Origin: Archaeoglobus sp. JdFR-22
GTDB taxonomy: Archaea; Halobacteriota; Archaeoglobi; Archaeoglobales; Archaeoglobaceae
DNA length: 39,285 nt
Assembly (NCBI GenBank): GCA_002010045.1
Contig: MTMJ01000102.1
Coordinates: 1-39,285, forward strand
Direction: 5' to 3'
In this document: one piece after another, positions 1 to 8,261 of the stretch
Position numbering within the stretch: position 1 is the first letter of the stretch
Layout: every line of letters starts with the position of its first letter
Made by a program: the position numbers and the translations under genes
Notes under the pieces: model-generated
The model's input: the letters and a program-made list of their open reading frames with translations, nothing else
Told to the model about the DNA's origin: nothing
Databases searched by the model: none

Positions 1-78
1 AATGTCCTTTTGATTGGGATGGTTGTAGCTGTTGGTATAAGAGAAAAGAGAGTCTTGCAGAGGTTGGCTGAGATGTGA
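1..78 (+). CDS. C-terminal end of an unidentified, probably membrane protein (partial)
   Basis: Reading frame 1 is open from the window edge and stops with TGA at 76-78. It gives 25 residues: a hydrophobic stretch (VLLIGMVVAVGI) followed by a short basic tail (REKRVLQRLAEM). That pattern fits a last transmembrane helix with a cytoplasmic tail. The rest of the gene lies outside the window, so no family can be named. It ends about 13 bases before the TATA box of the next gene. Confidence 0.55.
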   Translation, partial: NVLLIGMVVAVGIREKRVLQRLAEM

Positions 79-91
79 GTTGGCAAGTACC

Positions 92-100
92 TTATATATT
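92..100 (+). promoter_or_regulatory. TATA box for the gene at 123
   Basis: TTATATATT lies about 25-30 bases upstream of the ATG at 123, the usual archaeal distance from TATA box to transcription start. There is no Shine-Dalgarno sequence before that ATG, so the message is probably leaderless. Confidence 0.5.
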
Positions 101-122
101 ATTTTTAAAAAGCTATATTTTT

Positions 123-542
123 ATGTCAAGTTCTGAATACGGAAGTATTGAAATGGATACTGATGAGTTTTTTGCCGTAATAAGAAATCTTGATTTCTGG
201 GAGAGGCTGATGAACGTCAAATTCGTTGAAGCGAATGTGAAAGGAGATGTTACAACAGTGAAAGTTATTCATGTGGCAACTCCAAGCTTCTTTATATACG
301 ATTTAGACGGAGAAATAAAATTAATGGTTGAAATCACATCTGACATAAGAATCGGGTATATAGATTTAGAAGAGATTGCAGAATTTGATGGTAAGCTGTT
401 AGAGAAACTGAAGGATCAGGTTATGCTTGAAAATAATGGAATGGATTCGAATGATCGCTACTTTCCAAAATCCAATGAAAGCATGGAGCTCTTTAACTCT
501 CTAATAAAGACAGCAAAGTGGAAAAAGCAGCCTATGGAGTAA
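123..542 (+). CDS. Unrecognised 139-residue acidic soluble protein
   Basis: I do not recognise this family. The frame opens upstream at 75, but the ATG at 123 is preferred because a TATA box ends about 22 bases before it, which would leave the 75 start untranscribed. The protein is acidic, with no signal peptide and no membrane segment. Alternating charged and hydrophobic residues in the first two thirds suggest a small beta-rich fold followed by a helical C-terminus (EFDGKLLEKLKDQVMLEN). There are no cysteines and no obvious catalytic motif. It stands alone, followed by a separate promoter for the lipoprotein gene. Confidence 0.6.
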   Translation: MSSSEYGSIEMDTDEFFAVIRNLDFWERLMNVKFVEANVKGDVTTVKVIHVATPSFFIYDLDGEIKLMVEITSDIRIGYIDLEEIAEFDGKLLEKLKDQVMLENNGMDSNDRYFPKSNESMELFNSLIKTAKWKKQPME

Positions 543-658
543 TCGGTTCGATTTATTTGATTCACTTCTGACGTGCAATTTTCAGTATCATTAATCAAAA
601 TTCTTAAATATACAGAGAAATTAAAAGCTGCTATTTGTCGGTAGAAAGGGGGATTTAC

Positions 659-1144
659 ATGGTAGGAGAGGATTGTTTTTATTGTTTTTTGAAAATAGTA
701 CCTGTCTTTTTGATTGTCCTATGCTTTTCGGGATGTTCTCAAGAGGGTACTGAAGAGTATGTAGACCTACAGGATTCAGGAGACTGGAATTCAGATGTTG
801 GAATTGACCACGAATATGCGGTTGATGCCCAGACACCGATCCTCAATGATTATCAGGTAGTTGATTACAGTAGCTGGAAAATAGATTGTTCTGAAAGAAT
901 AAGTGAAGTGTCTATTGAAAATACTGGTTTAACCGTAGAAATAGAGGTTTTTGGATGGTTTGATGGTTACTGTTTATTCAACGAGAAAGTTATTGAGGAT
1001 AAATACGGTCTGGGAATGGAAGGACTCTGGATGACTTGTGAGTTTCCAGAAACTGGTCCTACAGGAGAAATCACTGATTACTGTGAGGGTGACTTGGTAG
1101 ACTTTTACATCCAACATCTGGGGGTGAGTGAATATGAGAAGTAA
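659..1144 (+). CDS. Small secreted lipoprotein, unrecognised
   Basis: The protein has 161 residues. It opens with a signal peptide whose hydrophobic core (FLKIVPVFLIVLCF) ends in a lipobox-like FSGC, so the mature protein is probably lipid-anchored outside the cell. The mature part is acidic, with three or four further cysteines (DCSERIS, GYCLF, MTCEF, DYCEG) that may form disulfides. The frame also opens with TTG at 635, but ATG at 659 has a purine-rich GGGGGA just upstream and is preferred. A TATA-like TTAAATATA lies near 604-612. The 3' end overlaps the next gene by 11 bases, so the two are probably co-translated and act together at the cell surface. Function unknown. Confidence 0.65.
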   Translation: MVGEDCFYCFLKIVPVFLIVLCFSGCSQEGTEEYVDLQDSGDWNSDVGIDHEYAVDAQTPILNDYQVVDYSSWKIDCSERISEVSIENTGLTVEIEVFGWFDGYCLFNEKVIEDKYGLGMEGLWMTCEFPETGPTGEITDYCEGDLVDFYIQHLGVSEYEK

Positions 1145-2513
1145 AAGTTCTTGGATTGCTATTCTGGTTCTGTTCTTTCTAATAATTCCTGCCTGTGCTG
1201 TGGCCACTGAATATCCCACCACTCTGGACGGAGCTGTGAAAAAAGTGATAGAAATGAAAAAAGATGGGAAGACAAGGGATGAAATAGCCCAGTACATCAC
1301 CGAGGTAGTTGATGATAGGATCCATAACAAAAACTCTTTTGAAAGGATTTTTGCTCATTGGAAGCATCTTGTACCTGGTGAACTTGCGGGTCCTTCTGAG
1401 AAGGACATCAACTTCAACAAGTGGCGTAAGAGTGGAGGAGCAGAGGCCGACTATATAACGACAGCTAAATGGGCTTGGAAGAACCAATATGGGCAATGTG
1501 CTGAATGTGCAGCTGTGACTTACTATATATTGAAAAAGGCAGGATATAAAGACGTTAGAATAATCAACAGACCCGATCACAGGTTTGTCATATGGGGTAT
1601 TGGAAAGGAAGATGACCCCAATAATCCTAACAATTATAACAACAATGTAATTGTTCCTGACGGATGGCAGGGTGAAACTCTTAAGGGTAAGGAGATAATA
1701 GGAAATAAATATACTAGCTTTCAGCATAAAAAGTTAACTGACAACACAGAACTTTATGATAGAAAAGCAAAAGAGCTATGTGGTTTCGTTGGGAAAATCT
1801 GCTGTGAGATAAAAGAACCCTGTCGTGGGGATTCTAATTTAGTCTGTGTTAAGAGCGTTAACAAGTGTACAGCTTGTGGTCTGTTAAGTCAGAGGTGTTG
1901 CTTTAGCAGTGGTATATGGAAATCCAGTGGTGATGGTATTTGCAAGAAAGGAGAATGCATAGATGGTTACTGCAGGGAAAAAGAGGCTATAAAAACATCG
2001 AAAGCGTGCGGAAAACTGGGACAGACGTGTTGTGAATGTTACACTTGTGATCCTGGACTGACATGCTTAACTAAGTATGATGAAGAAAAACACATGTATG
2101 TGGGCGAGTGTATTGAGTGTGGTAAAAATGGACAACCACCATGCTACAAGTGTGGCGGAATGAGCTCTTTAGACTGCTGTGCAGGAAAACCAGATGTTAA
2201 GGAGTGTGAAGAAGGTCTCATGGTCTGCAGAGATACTGATGGGGAAAATAAGTGCTTTAATTGCGGTTGTTTTGATCAAAAAGCATGTCCTGGGGAGCAA
2301 CCCTGTAAAAGCAGAAACGCTCATGTAAGTGTGGGTTACTGTGTCTCCTTTGACTGTCTCATGACTTATGCCTGTGAAGATACCTGCGATTGTATAAATC
2401 AAAGGTGTGTTGAAGGCTACTGCAGACAGATATGCTTTACCAATAAGGATTGTTCTAGTAGTGAATACTGTGATCCAACCTATGGCGTCTGTATGGACAG
2501 AGTAATGACATAG
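1134..2513 (+). CDS. Secreted transglutaminase-like protein with a very cysteine-rich C-terminus
   Basis: A 459-residue protein with an N-terminal signal peptide (IAILVLFFLIIPACAVA). Residues about 110-180 look like a transglutaminase/cysteine-protease fold: QCAEC (Cys122 or 125), PDHRFVIWG (His149) and VPDGW (Asp176) in Cys-His-Asp order. From Cys216 on there are 42 cysteines in roughly 240 residues, many in CxxxGxxCC or CxxCG spacings (CGFVGKICC, CGKLGQTCC, CGKNGQPPC), suggesting tandem disulfide-knotted modules. GTG at 1128 is possible, but ATG 1134 sits correctly behind GGGGGTGAG. It overlaps the upstream lipoprotein gene. The Cys-His-Asp reading is inference from motif order; the substrate is unknown. 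Confidence 0.7.
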   Translation: MRSKSSWIAILVLFFLIIPACAVATEYPTTLDGAVKKVIEMKKDGKTRDEIAQYITEVVDDRIHNKNSFERIFAHWKHLVPGELAGPSEKDINFNKWRKSGGAEADYITTAKWAWKNQYGQCAECAAVTYYILKKAGYKDVRIINRPDHRFVIWGIGKEDDPNNPNNYNNNVIVPDGWQGETLKGKEIIGNKYTSFQHKKLTDNTELYDRKAKELCGFVGKICCEIKEPCRGDSNLVCVKSVNKCTACGLLSQRCCFSSGIWKSSGDGICKKGECIDGYCREKEAIKTSKACGKLGQTCCECYTCDPGLTCLTKYDEEKHMYVGECIECGKNGQPPCYKCGGMSSLDCCAGKPDVKECEEGLMVCRDTDGENKCFNCGCFDQKACPGEQPCKSRNAHVSVGYCVSFDCLMTYACEDTCDCINQRCVEGYCRQICFTNKDCSSSEYCDPTYGVCMDRVMT

Positions 2514-2530
2514 GATTGATCTCACTTTGA

Positions 2531-4141
2531 TTATTCAAATTCAACTCTAACTGTAATGAACATCGGTCCCCTCACATCAATTTTGCCATCATTTGATATG
2601 ATATACTTTCTAATATTTTCCTGAAGCTTTAAGTTAATATCAGACAGGTTTTCTACAACCCTAACTCTAACCTCCACGTCCTGCCCAGCTGCAGTCGCTT
2701 TCTCGATTTCACTTGCTGCAAGATAAGAGAATGAATCGATATACCTCATTCCAGTTGTAATACCATGTTCAAAATAACCCCTCCATTTATCCTTTCTTGG
2801 TAATCCATAGATGCTTCCCTGATAAACGATAATTTCGTTTGAATAAGCAGGGCCACAAAGTCTTGTATTTTCTTCCTTTTCAATAACATAAACCTTAATT
2901 TTCTTCCCGTATAGTTCACCCTCGTAAGCAAGAAATTCACATGGACTTTTCTCTACTGCATACCTCTCAGCAGTCTTAACTATTTTTTCTGCTATTCTCA
3001 GGCCCGAAATGGTGGCAGGAGCTTCTGCAACCCTGATAGCCCTTGCGATATCCATGTCGTTCAGCTCTATTCTGCCGTAAAGCCATGGATAAACAAGTTC
3101 TCTTACATCTGACAAATCGTAAAGAATCATTGCAAGTCTTTCAACACCCATCCCGAGATTCATTACCGGATATTCAATATTATACTGAGAGAGCGCAGTA
3201 GGCGAGTAAACTCCAAAGGTTGCAACCTCTATCCAGCCGTCACTGAATTTTGTGTGTGAACCAACGATTCGAGGGTGGAAAGCAAAAACTTCCATCTGGG
3301 TTCCCGGAATATAATATTTGCTCCTCTTCTCATCTCTTCTGAATCTGAAGTTTTCAAAACCAAACTGCCTCAGCAGAGCTTCCGCAACTGCTTTTCCATC
3401 ATCTACACTGACGTCTTCATCCACCACTGTGCAGCTTGCGGAAAAATAAGTATAAAGTCTTGCAGCATCTTCACCCTGTTCTTTTCTGAAACATCTGTCA
3501 ACACTGAAGAGTTTTATTGGAAGGGGGAACTTGCTCGCGATTTTACTCAGTGTGATGAACCATCCTGTTGTCATGTGACTTCTCAGAGTGAAGTTGCTTG
3601 CTTCCGGTCTAATCTCTTTGAACTCGGGAAAAACCTCATCGAGCATTCTGACTGCTTTTGTATCTTCTATATTAAGAGCTTTTGCAATTTCAAAACTCAA
3701 ATCATCACCATCAAGCTTTCCTTTTTTGAATAACTGGAATAGCTGTTGCAATACACTTACTTCATCCTTATCAATCTTTTTTCCAGTAATTTTCTCAATT
3801 TCTTCAATTTTCTCAGACGAAATACCTATATTTGGTCGTGGGAGGGATGCGAGATAATAACATCTGTCAAGGACAGCAAGAGCCTCTTTTCCAAACTGCT
3901 TTTTTACATGGCTGTCTTCTATAATAACAGGGTTTACTACCTCCCTGAAACCAAGCGAAGTATAAGCTTTTCTCAATTCATTAATTGTTTTAAATAGTGG
4001 GTGTTCTTCTCCAATAGAGTATCCATAACGTGGGTAAATTTGATTGGGTTGCCTTAAGGGCAGTATTTCAACGCCTTTTTTCCAGGCACTCTCAAAGTCC
4101 TTCTCAGCGAGCTCTCTGAATTTTCTGGAGTTGAATTTCAT
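2531..4141 (-). CDS. sepS: O-phosphoserine--tRNA(Cys) ligase (SepRS)
   Basis: A 536-residue class II aminoacyl-tRNA synthetase that charges tRNA-Cys with O-phosphoserine, the first step of tRNA-dependent cysteine synthesis (SepCysS then makes Cys-tRNA). Visible signs are the N-terminal KFRELAEKDFESAWKKG, the phenylalanyl-tRNA-synthetase-like core with motif 2 (FSVDRCFRKEQGED), and motif 3 (MNLGMGVERLAMILYD). The length matches the A. fulgidus enzyme (about 534). The family is known from methanogens and Archaeoglobales, so it is a strong lineage marker. It is transcribed divergently from feoB and convergent with the cysteine-rich secreted protein gene, whose heavy cysteine demand may be coincidence. 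Confidence 0.93.
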   Translation of the reverse strand: MKFNSRKFRELAEKDFESAWKKGVEILPLRQPNQIYPRYGYSIGEEHPLFKTINELRKAYTSLGFREVVNPVIIEDSHVKKQFGKEALAVLDRCYYLASLPRPNIGISSEKIEEIEKITGKKIDKDEVSVLQQLFQLFKKGKLDGDDLSFEIAKALNIEDTKAVRMLDEVFPEFKEIRPEASNFTLRSHMTTGWFITLSKIASKFPLPIKLFSVDRCFRKEQGEDAARLYTYFSASCTVVDEDVSVDDGKAVAEALLRQFGFENFRFRRDEKRSKYYIPGTQMEVFAFHPRIVGSHTKFSDGWIEVATFGVYSPTALSQYNIEYPVMNLGMGVERLAMILYDLSDVRELVYPWLYGRIELNDMDIARAIRVAEAPATISGLRIAEKIVKTAERYAVEKSPCEFLAYEGELYGKKIKVYVIEKEENTRLCGPAYSNEIIVYQGSIYGLPRKDKWRGYFEHGITTGMRYIDSFSYLAASEIEKATAAGQDVEVRVRVVENLSDINLKLQENIRKYIISNDGKIDVRGPMFITVRVEFE

Positions 4142-4216
4142 GCTTTATCGTTGTTGTGGGGTTATTTACAATTTTCTCTTACATTTTCAGTTAGATAACA
4201 GTTCCGGTAACCAATA

Positions 4217-4226
4217 CATTTATATA
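4217..4226 (+). promoter_or_regulatory. TATA box of feoB
   Basis: ACATTTATATAC-type TATA element about 25-30 bases before the GTG start at 4251. No Shine-Dalgarno precedes the start, so the feoB message is probably leaderless or nearly so. Confidence 0.55.
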
Positions 4227-4230
4227 CTCT

Positions 4231-4246
4231 TTTAGGTTGACCTAAA
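4231..4246 (+). promoter_or_regulatory. DtxR/IdeR-type iron operator on the feoB promoter
   Basis: TTTAGGTTGACCTAAA: two 6-base inverted arms (TTTAGG and CCTAAA) around four bases, matching the classical DtxR/IdeR box pattern TTAGG-N4-CCTAA. It lies between the feoB TATA box and the GTG start, where a bound repressor would cover the transcription start. A DtxR-family gene follows feoB directly. Repression by iron is inference. Confidence 0.75.
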
Positions 4247-4250
4247 TCTC

Positions 4251-6161
4251 GTGAAGGTTGCACTCATAGGAAGTCCAAATGTCGGAAAAAGTCTGATATT
4301 CTACCACCTCACAGGCAAGTATGCAACAGTATCCAATTATCCCGGTACAAGTGTGGATGTGACAAGGGGCAAAATCAAGGGACTTGAAGCGACACTGATT
4401 GACACACCCGGGATGTATTCTTTCATCACCATAACCGAGGAAGAAAAAGTGGCGAAAAAAATCCTTTTTGACGAACAACCTGATGTTGTGGTTCATGTCA
4501 TGGATGCAAAAAACATCGAAAGAAAGCTTCCTCTCACCCTTCAGTTGATTGATTCGTGTTTCAATACTGTTCTCGTCCTCAATGCAATGGATGAAGCGAA
4601 GAGACTTGGAATGCAGATTGATGTTGACCTCCTGAGAGAAAGGCTTGGAATTCCTGTGGTTGAGACAATAGCAACCCAGAAGAAGGGCATAAGGCAGCTT
4701 AAAGAGATAATTGAAAGCTTCAGAGGGAATGAAAAGGCAGAACTCATTTATTTTAATGAAGGGATACAGAACCTGATTAAGGATATAACCTCGATGATTG
4801 AAAGCAGCTATCCTGTTAGAAAACAATTTCTTGCCCAGCTACTGCTTATGGGAGATGCAGATGCTGTTGAGATGATTAGAAAAGAGAAAAAATTTGAAGA
4901 GATAATCGAATATGTCAAAAAGGCATCACTCAGATATCCCCACTCTCTGTCGTATGAAATGGCATTGCAGATTGAAAAGAGTTCATCAAAGATTTTAAGC
5001 GGAATTGTGAGCTATGTCCTCCCCGAAAAAGGTAGTCTGGTGGAGAAGCTGGGTGAATTGACAATCCATCCTGTTTTCGCAATACCCATGGCGATAGCAG
5101 CCATTTTAGCCCTTTATTTTTTTGCTGGAGTTATCGGTGCTCAGATTCTTGTTGACTTCCTTGAAACATTTTTTGAAGATAATATCAATATTCCTCTAAA
5201 TAGCGCCCTTGAAGTCTATGTCCCGAATTACTGGCTGAGGGAACTGATAGGCGGAGAATTCGGAATAATAACACTCGGATTGAGATATGCGTTTGCGATT
5301 ATACTGCCAATTGTTACAATTTTCTTTTTTATTTTCTCAATTATTGAGGATTCGGGTTATCTTCCCAGACTAGCAATACTCATGGACAGGCTGTTTAAAG
5401 TAGTGGGGTTGAGTGGAAAGGCAGTTATACCGCTTGTTCTTGGTCTTGGGTGCGGAACTATGGCAACAATTGTTACCAAAGTTCTCGAAACAAGAAAAGA
5501 AAAAATAATTGCCACCGTTATGCTCGCAGTCGGCATCCCGTGTTCTGCCCAGCTTGGAGTGATATTCTCCATAGCTCCCGATATCACTTCGATGATAATC
5601 TGGGTTTCAATCATAACAGTGGTTCTTCTGATAGCCGGATATCTCGCTTCAAAAATGATTAAAGAACCAGAGCCTGTATTCTTGATTGAGATTCCAACTC
5701 TCAGAGTCCCTGAGCTGGGCAATGTTGTCACAAAAACAATAACACGGCTTGAATGGTACTTCAAAGAGGTTATCCCCGTGTTTGTGGTGGCAAGCTTATT
5801 TATATGGGTCGGGAGAATAACAGGTGTATTTGATATGCTTGTTTCACTGCTAACAATACCTGCTGGGGTTATAGGCCTGCCCGAAGAGGCTGCGATAGTG
5901 TTTCTATTCGGATTTTTCAGAAGAGATTATGGTGCAGCAGGTTTATTCGACCTTGCAGACAAAGGATTGCTCAGTGTTTCTCAGATTATAGTTGCTATGG
6001 TAACTCTCACGCTGTTTGTTCCCTGTGTTGCTCAGTTTCTTGTCATGGTTAAAGAGAGGGGAATGAAAGTAGCGATATTGATTTTCGTCACTTCGGTAAT
6101 TATCGCATTTGGGGTAGGTTATTTAACCAGCATCGGACTGGTATTTACCAATCTCGTTTAA
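4251..6161 (+). CDS. feoB: Ferrous iron transporter FeoB
   Basis: A 636-residue membrane GTPase for Fe(II) uptake. The N-terminal G domain shows G1 GSPNVGKS (7-14), G2 TSVDVT, G3 DTPG (51-54) and G4 NAMD (111-114, in place of NKxD). The membrane part has the paired gate motifs GLGCGTMATIVTKVLETR and GIPCSAQLG, each with the conserved cysteine, and GFFRRDYGAAGLFDL. The start is GTG just behind the iron box. The length is close to other archaeal FeoB proteins. The DtxR-FeoA fusion gene follows within 3 bases, so one operon supplies transporter, regulator and FeoA domain. There is no separate feoA gene in the window. Confidence 0.95.
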   Translation: MKVALIGSPNVGKSLIFYHLTGKYATVSNYPGTSVDVTRGKIKGLEATLIDTPGMYSFITITEEEKVAKKILFDEQPDVVVHVMDAKNIERKLPLTLQLIDSCFNTVLVLNAMDEAKRLGMQIDVDLLRERLGIPVVETIATQKKGIRQLKEIIESFRGNEKAELIYFNEGIQNLIKDITSMIESSYPVRKQFLAQLLLMGDADAVEMIRKEKKFEEIIEYVKKASLRYPHSLSYEMALQIEKSSSKILSGIVSYVLPEKGSLVEKLGELTIHPVFAIPMAIAAILALYFFAGVIGAQILVDFLETFFEDNINIPLNSALEVYVPNYWLRELIGGEFGIITLGLRYAFAIILPIVTIFFFIFSIIEDSGYLPRLAILMDRLFKVVGLSGKAVIPLVLGLGCGTMATIVTKVLETRKEKIIATVMLAVGIPCSAQLGVIFSIAPDITSMIIWVSIITVVLLIAGYLASKMIKEPEPVFLIEIPTLRVPELGNVVTKTITRLEWYFKEVIPVFVVASLFIWVGRITGVFDMLVSLLTIPAGVIGLPEEAAIVFLFGFFRRDYGAAGLFDLADKGLLSVSQIIVAMVTLTLFVPCVAQFLVMVKERGMKVAILIFVTSVIIAFGVGYLTSIGLVFTNLV

Positions 6162-6164
6162 GTG

Positions 6165-6815
6165 ATGTGTATGAAGGAACCAAAACATGAGCTAAAGGAA
6201 CAGCTGGAGAATGTTCTGAAGAGCATCTGGTTGAAGGTTTATGAGGAGAAAACAAAAGCAATTGCGTCGAATTATGACGAACAATTGATTAATGAGCTAC
6301 TTTCTAAAAAATACGTATTCATTGAGAATGGTGAAATCAAGCTCAGTGAGGAAGGTGAGAGGGTCGCAAGGAAGGTAGTGAGACTGCACAGACTTGCAGA
6401 GAGGTTACTGAGCGATGTTCTCGGCATTTCTGAACACAACACCGAGATCTCCGCATGTCTGTTTGAGCATGTGCTGAGTGAGGAAGTTGAAGAGGCAATC
6501 TGCACACTCCTTGGACATCCGGCTATATGTCCGCACGGAAGAAGGATTCCCAAAGGAGAATGTTGCCTCGAAGGTGCAAGTCAGATTAGGAGACTTATTT
6601 TCAAGCTGAGTGAGTTAAATCCCGGGGATGAGGGTGAGGTCAAATATCTTGTAGCAGATGAACCCGTGCTTCAAAAAATCTTGACTCTGGGGATGCTTCC
6701 GGGCAAGAGATTCAGGATTATCCGGGTTTTCCCGGCATATGTTGTCCAGCTCGGAAATACCAACTTTGCCATTGACAAGACCATCGCCGACACAATATAT
6801 GCCCTCAAAATTTAG
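6165..6815 (+). CDS. DtxR-family metalloregulator with C-terminal FeoA domain
   Basis: A 216-residue fusion. The middle carries the DtxR metal-binding/dimerisation helices (VVRLHRLAERLL, CLFEHVLSEEVEEAI, LGHPAICPHGRRIP). Residues about 140-216 are a FeoA/SH3-like domain (LNPGDEGEVKYL, ILTLGMLPGKRFRI, AIDKTIADTIYAL). The N-terminal winged helix is unusually short: between the first helix and the wing only TKAIASNYDEQLINELLSKK remains where the family normally has two full helices. It immediately follows feoB. It may repress feoB through the box at 4231, or act mainly as a FeoA partner of FeoB. GTG 6162 and ATG 6171 are alternative starts. Confidence 0.85.
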   Translation: MCMKEPKHELKEQLENVLKSIWLKVYEEKTKAIASNYDEQLINELLSKKYVFIENGEIKLSEEGERVARKVVRLHRLAERLLSDVLGISEHNTEISACLFEHVLSEEVEEAICTLLGHPAICPHGRRIPKGECCLEGASQIRRLIFKLSELNPGDEGEVKYLVADEPVLQKILTLGMLPGKRFRIIRVFPAYVVQLGNTNFAIDKTIADTIYALKI

Positions 6816-6826
6816 GCGAGTCTAAA
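6811..6826 (+). promoter_or_regulatory. Second DtxR-box-like palindrome, upstream of adk
   Basis: TTTAGGCGAGTCTAAA has the same outer half-sites as the feoB operator (TTTAGG and TCTAAA; one base differs). It overlaps the stop codon of the regulator gene and sits about 15 bases upstream of the adk TATA box (TTTTAAAAG near 6842-6850). It is either an iron operator acting on adk or an autoregulatory element; 11 of 16 positions match the feoB box. Confidence 0.5.
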
Positions 6827-6871
6827 TGATAAAATCAAAAAAGTTTTAAAAGCTCTCGATTTTTCAGGGCT

Positions 6872-7519
6872 ATGAACTTGATTTTACTTGGTGCACCCGG
6901 TGCTGGTAAAGGAACTCAGGCAAAAGCTATTGTTGAGAAATATGGAATACCACAGATTTCTACGGGAGACATGCTGAGGGAGGCAGTCGCTAAGGGTACT
7001 GAACTTGGAAAGAAGGCAAAGGAGTATATGGATGCTGGAAAACTCGTCCCGGATGAGGTTGTGATTGGAATTGTTAAGGACAGACTTCAGGAGAAGGACA
7101 CTGAGAAAGGCTTCATTCTCGATGGCTTTCCAAGAACGCTGGCTCAGGCTGAAGCCCTCGATAAGATGCTCTCTGAACTCGGCAAGAATATTGATGCGGT
7201 TGTGAATGTCACTGTGCCTGAAGAAGAGGTTGTAAAGAGAATTGTAAATAGAAGATCTTGCAAGAATTGTGGAGCAGTCTACCATTTGATTTACAAACCT
7301 CCGAAGGAAGAGGGCAAATGCGATAAATGCGGTGGTGAGCTATATTTGAGGGATGATGACAAAGAGGAGACTGTGAGAGATAGATACAGTGTTTACAGGT
7401 CACAGACGGAACCGCTGATTGACTACTATGGAAAGAAAGGTCTTGTTAAGGATGTCGATGGTACCAAGAGCATAGATGAAGTAACTGCTGACGTATTGAA
7501 GATACTGGATGCTCTTTAA
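6872..7519 (+). CDS. adk: Adenylate kinase, long form with zinc LID
   Basis: A 215-residue enzyme for ATP + AMP = 2 ADP. The P-loop is GAPGAGKG (7-14), followed by STGDMLR and the AMP-binding GFPRTLAQA. The LID domain carries four cysteines (130, 133, 150, 153; CKNCG and CDKCGG), a structural zinc site common in long adenylate kinases. The C-terminal DRYSVYRSQTEPLIDYY is typical. It has its own TATA box and starts with ATG. The iron-box-like palindrome upstream is unusual for this housekeeping gene. Confidence 0.95.
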   Translation: MNLILLGAPGAGKGTQAKAIVEKYGIPQISTGDMLREAVAKGTELGKKAKEYMDAGKLVPDEVVIGIVKDRLQEKDTEKGFILDGFPRTLAQAEALDKMLSELGKNIDAVVNVTVPEEEVVKRIVNRRSCKNCGAVYHLIYKPPKEEGKCDKCGGELYLRDDDKEETVRDRYSVYRSQTEPLIDYYGKKGLVKDVDGTKSIDEVTADVLKILDAL

Positions 7520-7520
7520 T

Positions 7521-8234
7521 CTAAACCATAATTTCTTTTATTTGCTTTCCTTTCTTTTTTTTGGTCAGCCATTCCAGGATTTCGTCTATAACCACTTTTT
7601 CCTGTCTCAGCCTGTGTCCACCATTTATAACTCTAAGGAAATATTTTGGTTCTCTTGCCTCGCTATAGATTAGCTGTCCACTCTCAAACGGAATTACATC
7701 ATCTGAAGTGCCGTGAACAATCATTGTACTCTTCGAATTTTTTATCCACCTTAGGGGTTCAAATCTATCAACATCTCTTTTAATTTTTGATAAAAATGAT
7801 TCATACGTTCCGATACCTCTGAGGAACCCTCTGGATTTTGCATTCAGGTATATTTTATCAAGGATTCTGATGTGGTCAAAACAGCATGGGGTGGCAACGA
7901 GTACAAGACTTCTAACCTGCTTCATAGAAGAGGCATATGCCGCAGGAATTCCTCCGAGACTGAATCCCACAAGTTCAACACCTGAAAAATTGTCTATTAC
8001 ATTCAGAAGGTCATTAACCCACGCTTCAATGCTGAAATCACCTTTACTCAACCCAGTTCCTGAAAAATCAAATATAACAGAAGCTTTCCCTTTTGAGGCG
8101 AAAAAGGCGGCAAGCTTATCATACCCTTTCTCAAGCACAGAACCCGGCTGATAAGGCATTCCGTGACAGAAAATAACAACATCATCAACATGAACCCTCA
8201 AAAAAGTCCGGTCAACGGGTCTGTCAAAATGCAT
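7521..8234 (-). CDS. Alpha/beta hydrolase (S33/esterase-like)
   Basis: A 237-residue cytoplasmic hydrolase. The oxyanion-hole region is FCHGMPYQPGS (about 22-32), the nucleophile elbow GFSLGG places Ser92, the acid is in HGTSDDVIPF (Asp178/179), and the base is in NGGHRL (His207). Length and order match small single-domain alpha/beta hydrolases of the serine aminopeptidase/esterase type. It ends two bases from the adk stop, convergent with it, and is followed upstream by the HTH gene on the same strand 27 bases away, so these two may be one operon. Substrate unknown. Confidence 0.85.
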   Translation of the reverse strand: MHFDRPVDRTFLRVHVDDVVIFCHGMPYQPGSVLEKGYDKLAAFFASKGKASVIFDFSGTGLSKGDFSIEAWVNDLLNVIDNFSGVELVGFSLGGIPAAYASSMKQVRSLVLVATPCCFDHIRILDKIYLNAKSRGFLRGIGTYESFLSKIKRDVDRFEPLRWIKNSKSTMIVHGTSDDVIPFESGQLIYSEAREPKYFLRVINGGHRLRQEKVVIDEILEWLTKKKKGKQIKEIMV

Positions 8235-8261
8235 ATCTGATAAAAATAGTTTCAGAGGGAG

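Noticed and set aside
635-658. TTG start for the lipoprotein gene
   Set aside because: ATG 659 has a better ribosome-binding sequence and leaves a normal signal peptide.
2531-4141. Phenylalanyl-tRNA synthetase alpha chain
   Set aside because: The N-terminus, length and C-terminal region fit SepRS rather than PheRS alpha, which is the related fold.
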